Of a DNA stretch of 64,000 nucleotides, positions 55,966-64,000 are shown piece after piece. The DNA lies in assembly GCA_009760885.1 (NCBI GenBank), contig CM019697.1, forward strand, positions 25,372,210 to 25,436,209. Direction: 5' to 3'. Each line of letters opens with the position of its first letter. The stretch's first letter is position 1. The translations under genes were made by a program, and so were the position numbers. Source of the DNA: Achatina immaculata. Taxonomy: Eukaryota; Mollusca; Gastropoda; Stylommatophora; Achatinidae. The notes under the pieces were generated by a model, which had not been told where the DNA came from, did not search any database, and worked only from the letters and a program-made list of their open reading frames with translations.

Positions 55966-58500
55966 AAAATGATGACGCTATAATAATAACAACGACAACA
56001 CTGCTAATGATGACGCTATAATAACAACGACAACACTGCTAATGATGACGCTATAATAAAAACGACAAAACTGCTAATAATTACGCTATAATAACAACGA
56101 CAACACTGCTAATGATGACGCTATAATAATAATAACAACACTACTAATGATGACGCTATAATAATGACAACACTACAAATGATGACGCTATAATAATAAC
56201 AACACCGGTAATGATGACGCTATAATAATGACAACACTACTAATGATGACGCTATAATAATAACGACAACACTGCTAATGATGACGCTATAATAATAAAA
56301 ACACTACTAATGATGACGCTATAATAATAACAACACTGGTAATGATGACGCTATAATAATAACAACACTACTAATGATGACGCTATAATAATGACAACAC
56401 TACTAATGATGACGCTATAATAATGACAACACTACTAATGATGACGCTATAATAATAACGACAACACTGCTAATGATGACGCTATAATAATAAAAACACA
56501 ACTAATGATGACGCTATAATAATAACAACACTACTAATGATGACGCTATAATAATAACAACACTACAAATGATGACGCTATAATAATAACAACACTACTA
56601 ATGATGACGCTATAATAATAAAGACAATACTGCTAATGATGACGCTATAATAATAACGACAACACTGGTAATGATGACGCTATAATAATAAAAACACTAC
56701 TAATGATGACGCTATAATAATAACAACACTGCTAATGATGACGCTATAATAATAACAACACTGGTAATGATGACGCTATAATAATAAAGACAACACTGCT
56801 AATGATGACGCTATAATAATAACAACACTGGTAATAATGACGCTATAATAATAACAACACTGGTAATGATGACGCTATAATAATAACAACACTGGTAATG
56901 ATGACGCTATAATAATAACAACACTGCTAATGATGACACTATAATAATAAAGACAATACTGCTAATGATGACGCTATAATAATAACAACACTGGTAATGA
57001 TGACGCTATAATAATAACAACACTGGTAATGATGACGCTATAATAATAACAACACTGCTAATGATGACGCTATAATAATAAAGACAACACTGCTAATGAT
57101 GACGCTATAATAATAACAACACTGGTAATGATGACGCTATAATAATAACAACACTGGTAATGATGACGCTATAATAATAACAACACTGCTAATGATGACA
57201 CTATAATAATAAAGACAATACTGCTAATGATGACGCTATAATAATAACGACAACACTGGTAATGATGACGCTATAATAATAAAAACACTACTAATGATGA
57301 CGCTATAATAATAACAACACTGGTAATGATGACGCTATAATAATAACAACACTGCTAATGATGACGCTATAATAATAACAACACTACTAATGATGACGCT
57401 ATAATAATAAAGACAATACTGCTAATGATGACGCTATAATAATAACGACAACACTGGTAATGATGACGCTATAATAATAAAAACACTACTAATGATGACG
57501 CTATAATAATAACAACACTGCTAATGATGACGCTATAATAATAACAACACTGGTAATGATGACGCTATAATAATAAAGACAACACTGCTAATGATGACGC
57601 TATAATAATAACAACACTGGTAATAATGACGCTATAATAATAACAACACTGGTAATGATGACGCTATAATAATAACAACACTGGTAATGATGACGCTATA
57701 ATAATAACAACACTGCTAATGATGACACTATAATAATAAAGACAATACTGCTAATGATGACGCTATAATAATAACAACACTGGTAATGATGACGCTATAA
57801 TAATAACAACACTGGTAATGATGACGCTATAATAATAACAACACTGCTAATGATGACGCTAATAATAAAGACAACACTGCTAATGATGACGCTATAATAA
57901 TAACAACACTGGTAATGATGACGCTATAATAATAACAACACTGGTAATGATGACGCTATAATAATAACAACACTGCTAATGATGACACTATAATAATAAA
58001 GACAATACTGCTAATGATGACGCTATAATAATAACGACAACACTGGTAATGATGACGCTATAATAATAAAAACACTACTAATGATGACGCTATAATAATA
58101 ACAACACTGGTAATGATGACGCTATAATAATAACAACACTGCTAATGATGACGCTATAATAATAAAGACAACACTGCTAATGATGACGCTATAATAATAA
58201 CAACGAAAAAACTGCTAATGATGACGCTATAATAATAACAACACTGGTAATGATGACGCTATAATAATAACAACACTACTAATGATTACGCTATAATAAT
58301 AACAACACTGCTAATGATGACGCTATAATAATAATGACAACACTGCTAATGATGACGCTATAATAATAATGACAACACTGCTAATGATGACGCTATAATA
58401 ATAATGACAACACTGCTAATGATGACGCTATAATAATAATAATGACAACACTGCTAATGATGACGCTATAATGATAACAGTGACAACACTGCTAATGATG
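55966..58500. repeat. 32-bp satellite-like array with higher-order structure, about 2.5 kb
   Basis: Unit AATGATGACGCTATAATAAT plus aacaacactgct, 29-35 bp with in-unit length variants (aacgacaacactg, aaagacaatactg, aaaaacactact). The marker AAGACAATACTG occurs at 56621, 56950, 57212, 57410, 57739 and 57999. The spacings 329, 262, 198, 329, 260 repeat, giving a higher-order period of about 787-789 bp. It is the largest array in the window. Confidence 0.96.
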
Positions 58501-58611
58501 GGTATAACGATGCAGAAAAGAAGTATTTTCCCCCTACCCACCCCCTGCTGTCACCGACCTGATGTATAAGTGACAGGTTCTACATAATGTTCTGTTTGCC
58601 TTATAACTATT

Positions 58612-58864
58612 AGGTATTAGAACAACTGGAAGTGCAGCAACGAGACTTCTTGAGGAAATAAGAATCAAGAAAATAAAATACTTTGGCCACATCAAAAGTC
58701 ATAATATCATACTGATAACAATACGAGAAAGAAAGATGGAAGGAAAACAAGAGCGACAGGTAGACAGAAGTGTAGACAGGAAGATAGCATATGAGAATGG
58801 GCAGGACACAGCCTGGCTGAGTGCAATCAAGGCAAAGCAGCGAGGAAGACGGCACACATGATGA
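58612..58864 (+). pseudogene. Non-LTR retrotransposon 3' fragment, diverged
   Basis: RIKKIKYFGHIKSHNIILIT then RERKMEGKQERQVDRSVDRK and WLSAIKAKQRGRRHT before TGA. It resembles the C-terminal region of the 60.5-62.7 kb LINE (KYFGHIKRHDN..GYIMGKKRGRP) but is more diverged, so it is probably a related subfamily. No tail repeat is obvious. Dead fragment. Confidence 0.7.
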
Positions 58865-60260
58865 TGTTGAACCACTAAGAGACCTTGTGTGAGCCAGTGA
58901 GTCCCTTATACAGAATGAATTATTTGTGAGGTTCTGCGTGGGATATCTCTGTTTTAAAATGCTGATGATAATTCTGATGTCGGAGGAGATGATGTGACAT
59001 CGACGAGTACAGGATACAGTAAATGAAATGAACGATTCTGAAGAAAAACAGGGGCGTGTATGTTGTACAACCCGGATGTAAAAAGAAAAGCACGGAATTC
59101 ACGCCACTGGAACGCTTGACGTCCATTTAATACGTTTCCGTTGTTGCCAAGTACTTTACATAGTTTTAATAGTTGAAAGCACTCGTCTGGGCCTCGTGTC
59201 ACATGGTACAGGCCTGGTCTCCAGTACCTCAAGTGTTCTGTATGGGGAAACTTTCCGGATATTATTTGTTAAGTTACAGACATCCCTGCCTAGCCTAATG
59301 TCATGCTCTTTTTTAGACTGGTTCACACCATTTAGTATAAGGCTTTCTGGTCTGAACTGCACTGTGCTGGGGGGTAGGTATGAAGCATTTATAAAAGAAA
59401 TAGTGTCGCTTTTGTCATGCTTGTATTGATATTTGGTTCATTGTGTTCTTGGTAATACATGGTTGCTAGTGATATTTCTATAGTAGATTTCTTGCCACAG
59501 AGATTCGAACTCGATACTTCACGTGGAAAGGGAATCGCCTAGTCAGGAGAGAAAATGCTGGCTGCCGTGAATGTACTGTAGATTACAATATCATCATGTG
59601 CCAGACAATAAAATCTGAACAAAAGTCCATTATACTTCTTCAAGGTGCTTTTTAAACAGGCTGTTGTGATCCTGTAAGCCGATAAACAGATTATTATCTT
59701 CATCACTCTTATAAAGTAGAGTCTGATAAGAATTATTTTCTTACATCTGCTCATCGAAGCGAGGAAAGTAGAAGTACCTAATGCGATGTCAGAAGTGAGA
59801 TCATCGTTCCATCACCTTCATCATAGGAACGACTAAAATATGTCATTTAAACATGAGATGTGGCAGTTTTTGGGCTGTGCATTAAATATAAAGTTAGCCA
59901 TTTTGTGTTTTAGAAGACGATTTTGAAGCAAATAGATGCTAGATGATGTGGATTGTACCCAGCATCATATTTTTCTGTAAAACTCCTCCCATGGCTGGTT
60001 CTAGCCATGATGTAACTGCATTTTAGGCTATAACAGCAGCAAGCAATGTTTGTGTTGCAAAGATCAGTTTCCTTGTGCTGGCATAATTTTTTATTCGTAT
60101 TTCACCTTATTTTATCCTCCCACAGAGTCGTTGCACTCCTTGTGATTCAGTCTTTCGTCAGCTGTAGTCGGTGACTGAAAAATCTGAAATAGATTCTTTA
60201 GTAATATATTTTAATAACATACTTTAGTAACATCGCTCAGTTTACTAATCCAGTGCTACC
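58865..60260. other. No gene recognised; possible tRNA-like SINE head
   Basis: Unique sequence. At about 59470-59560, read on the minus strand, CTAGGCGATTCC and GAGTTCGAATCTCTGTGGC resemble the anticodon arm and T-loop/B box of a tRNA, suggesting an old SINE or tRNA pseudogene. Open minus-strand frames at 58920-59362 have no recognisable similarity. Confidence 0.4.
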
Positions 60261-60261
60261 G

Positions 60262-60440
60262 GGTTCCGGCCCAGCAGTGGGATGTTTTTCCGGTACACAC
60301 AAAAAAGGCCTCGGTGTTGACCCAGCCCTTAAAAATGGGTACCAGAGAAATCTGGGAAGTTAAAGCGGCCAGGCGTGATACTGACCACATCACACTTTCA
60401 TGTGCCGAAGGTCATGGAAAATACGGGCCTAACACCGTTT
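60262..60440 (+). mobile_element. SINE-like element sharing its body with 11.7 kb
   Basis: A GC-richer segment (CCGGCCCAGCAGTGGGATG ... GCCAGGCGTGATACTGACCA ... cacactttcatgtgccgaaggtcatgg). The 25 bases at 60368-60392 match the end of the minus-strand SINE at 11714-11737, which places both in one dispersed family or in families sharing a 3' domain. No tRNA head is convincing here. Confidence 0.6.
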
Positions 60441-60519
60441 TCCTCAATATGCCTTAATGGCGTGGAAATCAACAGTGTGAATTATTATTGGAGGAGAAAG
60501 AACCTGAACCAACAATAGA

Positions 60520-61609
60520 AGTTTATGGGCAATAAAGAATCTGAAAAACGGTAAATCACCAGGATGTGATGAGATAACAGCTGAAATTATTTCAGCAGGA
60601 GAAAAGGAATGTGCAACAATCTATCATGCACTATGTAAAAAGATATGGCATTCTGGTATTTGGCCAAAAGAGTGGAAAAGAACTGTATTCTTACCACTGC
60701 AAAAAAAGGGTAACTTGAAATTATGCACAAACTACAGAACTGTTGCCCTGATTAGTCATGCCAGTAAAATTCTGTTAAAAATCATAATGGGGAGATTTCG
60801 TAAGAAAATAGAAGAAGAAGCCAATATGGTCCAAGCTGGTTTCAGGCAAGAAAGAGGATCAAGAGATCATATATTCAGTATAAGATTATTAATAGGGAAA
60901 TGCAGAGAGTTTAATGTGAATCTTCAAAGGCATTTGATTGTGTACAACACCAGAAACATTGGGAAATACTGGAAAAAAATGTTCTTTCCAATACATTTGA
61001 TACAATTAACATCACTGTTGTATCTAGACCAACAAGCAGTAGTAAGAATAAATGGTGAAACAACAACTTGGTTTGACATAAAACAAGGGGTCCGTCATGG
61101 GTGCATCACCTTGTTTATTTAACTCGTATACTGAAAATATAATGAGGAATGTTAGAGAAGATGCAGACAAAGAATATTATGATGCCATAACAATTGGAGG
61201 TTATGAAATACCAGAGATTAGATATGCTGATGACACAGTATTACTGTCCACAACACAAAAAGGAATGGAAAAACTAATTATGTCAGTCTGTAAGAACAGC
61301 GAAGAGCACAACCTCTATCTTAATGCGAAGAAAACTAAAGTGATGACAACAGACAAAACAAACAAGGCAGCTGAAATATGTATCAGTGAGGAAAAATTTG
61401 AAGAAGTGGAGAGGTTTGAATATCTTGGATCACTACTAACTAATAATGGAGATACAGTGAGGGAAATCAAAAGGAGGACATCTGTTGCTCTTCAGAAAGT
61501 AAAACAATTAAAGAATCTGTGGAGAAGAACAGACAGAACAACAAAATTAAGATTTTTAAGGGCATGTATCTTTCCCATCGCAACATATGTCTGTGAGACC
61601 TGGACACAA
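60520..61609 (+). pseudogene. Non-LTR RT, 5' portion, interrupted
   Basis: A third LINE group. KNGKSPGCDEITAEII (RT entry) is followed by WPKEWKRTVFLPLQKKGN and ANMVQAGFRQERGSRDHIFS. Motif A is damaged: the KAFDCVQHQKHW block is out of frame near 60930-60970 because of a small deletion. The frame then returns for WFDIKQGVRHGC (motif B), shifts at about 61100, and continues through EIRYADDTVLLSTTQ (motif C, YADD) and LRFLRACIFPIATYVCETWT, where about 690 bp of foreign sequence interrupts it. The frameshifts and insertion make it inactive. Confidence 0.9.
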
Positions 61610-62290
61610 CTCATTCGATACCACTTAAAAAAACACGGACGTTACATTGGTACCGATGATGATGGTACATGGCCGAGCGGGTGTCTTCATATTAGGGGGT
61701 ACCTTTATAAAATTCATTGTAACAAACAAACTCCTTCATCAACACGTGTGTATCTCATATTAAAATAAGTGGAAATGAAAGAAGATGCCATAAATGAAGT
61801 TATTTATCATTAAAAGAAACAAAGACTAGAAAAAAAAACAACTGTTCTGAAAAGATCGAACGATTTTTTGGCGCTAAAAATATTTTTTGGGGCTGAGCAC
61901 TAAAATCAAAGTGTTACATACCTGAAATGTGCCAGAATCCAATGCAAAATATGTATATCGGTACAGAAACATCGATAATTGGGGATGCTTTTGATATCCA
62001 ATAAATCTAACAGGTCTACAGATGTGAAAAACACATTTAGTAAGCTAGGTCTAGTCGGTCAGTATGACCATTCTACCAACCAACCTCGAAAAAAAACTTG
62101 AAAAATTACACTCAAATCGATCCACTTCTAGATTTCCTTCATCTCCGGCATGACAGAATGCTAAACTAGCTTAACTTTGGATTAGAAGAGTTCTGGTTGG
62201 CTAAATGAAAAGTTACATCGAGTTTTCAACGAAACAAATCAGAAGCCTTATAAGGTGGCCTGGGTTCCAATGTGAAAACACCAACAGCCC
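61610..62290. other. Insertion splitting the LINE, origin unknown
   Basis: About 690 bp between CETWT and the continuation TDEKRINAFEF. It holds no recognisable coding sequence. Its ends show no clear target-site duplication or inverted repeat by eye. It could be a non-autonomous transposon or replacement sequence. Confidence 0.6.
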
Positions 62291-62687
62291 TAAAGGGCAG
62301 CCTGGTATTGGAACAGATGAGAAACGCATAAATGCCTTTGAATTTAATTGCTACAAAAGAGTTCTTGAAATATCATGGACACAAAAAAGAACACATATAT
62401 CCATACTACAAGAGCTTAATATTGAAGAAGGCTGGCTAGTAAAGAGGATTAAAGAGAGAAAATTTAAATATTTTGGACACATTAAACGTCATGATAATCT
62501 AGAGAAGACTGTCTTTGAAGGGTACATAATGGGAAAAAAGAGAGGAAGACCAAGCGAAGATGGCTGCAAGACATTGTTGATGATCTGCAAATGGATGCAT
62601 CAGCAGCAAGCCATCTTGTTCACAAGCGAGAGGCCTACAGGAGTGCTGTTAGGGAGGCAAAGTTCCGCAAGGGACATGCAAATGAAT
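62291..62687 (+). pseudogene. Non-LTR RT, 3' portion after insertion
   Basis: Continues the reading of the 60.5-kb LINE: TDEKRINAFEFNCYKRVLEI, EEGWLVKRIKERKFKYFGHI, EGYIMGKKRGRP, then (one base out of frame) RRWLQDIVDDLQMDASAASH and REAKFRKGHANE. The 3' end is CATGCAAATGAAT, and after the nested insertion the tail resumes as (TGAA)n at 63019-63050. The homologous fragment at 10.9-11.1 kb ends similarly with (TGAC)n. Confidence 0.9.
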
Positions 62688-63018
62688 CTTATCTTATCTT
62701 ATATCCTTCCAGTGCCGTTAAACGTCACATAGGGCTCGCAAAGTAGTTTGCAAATTTTTCCTGTCTTCGACGAATCTTTCAACCTCATCAAGGGATTTTA
62801 TGCCTGTTAATTTAACCTCTCTTAACAATGTCCTCTTCAGAGTTTCATGCGGTCTGCCTCTTTTTCTTTGGCCTGTTGTGTTCCACTTGATAGCTTGTCT
62901 TGGGATTCTCTGATCATTTCTTCTCGTCAAGTAACCAACATATGTTCATCTCCTTTTCCTGATCACCCATGAGACGGGTTGTTGTTCTGTCATCTGTCTT
63001 ATCTCTGCATTTGCATAT
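62688..63018 (-). mobile_element. Nested 5'-truncated LINE with target-site duplication
   Basis: 331 bp of the 39.3-kb LINE family in reverse orientation, inserted in the 3' tail of the third-group LINE. Target-site duplications CATGCAAATGAAT flank it exactly (62675-62687 and 63019-63031). On the minus strand it reads AEIRQMTEQQPVSWVIRKRR near its truncated 5' end and TTLRALCDV at its C-terminus, then the tail AAGGATATAAGATAAGATAAGAT abutting the duplication. This is a textbook target-primed reverse transcription product and dates it as younger than its host LINE. Confidence 0.95.
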
Positions 63019-63031
63019 CATGCAAATGAAT

Positions 63032-63427
63032 GAATGAATGAAATTTACGTCTCAGTTTCTGTCTACTACATTCCTTCCGCCAGTTGACCAGATAAAATGT
63101 GTTTATGGTTGTACTTGAAAGTAATACATTGCATTTTTATTTATTAATAATAATTGTTGTTTTAGAAGTAATGGAACAAAATTCAGACTTTTATAATAAT
63201 AGAACAACCAGTATTAGATTGGAGGAGAAGAAGTTGCTGTATTATTAGTTCCAAAGAAAGTTTAAAAAAAAAGTAGCAATAATGGCATTGCAGTCAGTTC
63301 TATAAAACGAAATCCTACACACAGAAGTTATCTGATGAAAGAAGAACTGTCATCGCCTCATAGAACAATGTAGTCTTATTATTGTCCCCGCACTGAAAGT
63401 CAAGAACGAAGAACTACTTGTTACTGC
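63032..63427. other. (TGAA)n tail, then unique sequence
   Basis: 63032-63050 is the end of the (TGAA)n tail of the third-group LINE. The rest is AT-rich and unrecognised. Confidence 0.55.
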
Positions 63428-63780
63428 AGGGCATACAAGTGGGTTATAAACTGACAAATTTTACAGGAAGTGTTACTTACCATGGTGAGGCATACAAGTA
63501 GTTTATAAAGTGACAAGTTTTACACGAAATGTTACTTCACATGGTGGGGCATACAATTAGTTTATAAACTAACAAGTTTTAACAAAAAAGTGTTATTTGC
63601 CGAGGTGGGGCATACAGGTAATTTACAGAGTGACAAGTTTTACAAGAAATGTTACCTGCTATGGTTTGGCATACAAGTAGGTTATACACTGACAAGTTTT
63701 ACAAGAAGTGTTACTTGCCGAGGCGGGGCATATATGTAGTTTATAAAGTGACAAGTTTTACAAGAAGTGTTAGTTCTAGA
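63428..63780. repeat. About 60-bp minisatellite, six copies
   Basis: Unit GGCATACAAGTAGTTTATAA plus actgacaagttttacaagaagtgttacttgccgaggtgg, 59-61 bp, moderately diverged. Confidence 0.92.
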
Positions 63781-63825
63781 TGCCTAGGAGGATGTAGTTA
63801 TGTCAATATTATTTTTATTTGATTC

Positions 63826-63945
63826 TTATATCTTATATCCTTCCAGTGCCGTTAAACATCACATAGGGCTCGCAAAGTAGTTCGGCAATTTTTCCTGTCT
63901 TCGGCGAGTCTTTCAACCCAATCAAAGGATTTTACGCCTGTTATT
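63826..63945 (-). pseudogene. LINE 3' tail fragment, minus strand
   Basis: A very short 5'-truncated piece of the 39.3-kb LINE family: ITGVKSFDWVERLAEDRKNC then RTTLRALCDV and TAA, with tail GGATATAAGATATAAG. The 3' tail type is the same as in the other copies. The last 55 bases of the window are unassigned. Confidence 0.88.
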
Positions 63946-64000
63946 GTGATTACCTACAACTAATTACAAAACCTTTGTTTTCTATCAAATTGTCTATGCT

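Noticed and set aside
43042..64000. LIM domain exons of the Zasp-like gene
   Set aside because: I looked for paired CxxC/HxxC patterns with splice sites and saw none; if they exist they lie outside the window.

Overview
The window is animal (metazoan) nuclear DNA: AT-rich, gene-poor, with one multi-exon gene running the length of its first two thirds, spliceosomal GT-AG introns, non-LTR retrotransposon remains, mariner and Tc1 DNA transposons, tRNA-derived SINEs, and an exceptional load of minisatellites. Nothing is prokaryotic. The muscle-type PDZ gene and the retroelement mix point to a protostome invertebrate, perhaps a lophotrochozoan such as a mollusc; that assignment is inference.

The gene (+ strand, 2851-43041, 5' end outside the window) is a Zasp/LDB3-like (PDZ-LIM/ALP-enigma family) Z-disc adaptor. 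Ten exons can be joined with matching splice phases into one 628-codon open frame: the second half of a PDZ domain (2851-2999), proline-rich linker exons (3416-3491, 8850-9173, 13006-13203, 17550-17662, 18537-18754, 21061-21335), a ZM (ZASP-like motif) exon with VVHLQYNSPLHLYS (26924-27255), a phase-symmetric cassette exon (41116-41205) and a terminal exon (42930-43041). The 13006-13203 exon is inferred here; its C-terminal end resembles that of the 8850-9173 exon. No LIM domain was seen, so this would be a PDZ-plus-ZM isoform unless LIM exons lie beyond the window. A repeat-bearing 3' region follows to about 46.8 kb.

The introns are mostly tandem repeats. I count roughly forty unrelated arrays with units of about 17-60 bp, besides (TATC)n, (GACT)n, (CT)n and (AT)n tracts. 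The largest are 41 bp at 0.77-2.06 kb, 32 bp at 14.9-16.3 kb, 32 bp at 34.6-35.6 kb, about 49 bp at 36.3-38.1 kb and 32 bp at 56.0-58.5 kb; the last has a higher-order period of about 789 bp. Most long open frames in the introns are artefacts of these arrays. Three segmental tandem duplications are visible: 1668 bp at 21219-24553 (copying 117 nt of an exon with its donor), about 1.6-1.8 kb at 29013-32587, and 895 bp at 53807-55596.

Mobile elements: a mariner with complete inverted repeats and TA target site but a broken transposase (3683-4963); a decayed Tc1-like transposase (about 5925-6903, minus); three groups of non-LTR reverse transcriptase remains, two of them ending in short tandem-repeat tails; a nested LINE insertion with a 13-bp target-site duplication (62688-63018); and tRNA-derived SINE-like segments (11.7, 60.3 and possibly 59.5 kb). 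Downstream of 47 kb no host gene is recognised. No CRISPR, operon, toxin or new enzymatic system was found; the unusual aspect is the density, diversity and apparent recent activity of tandem duplication around one muscle gene.
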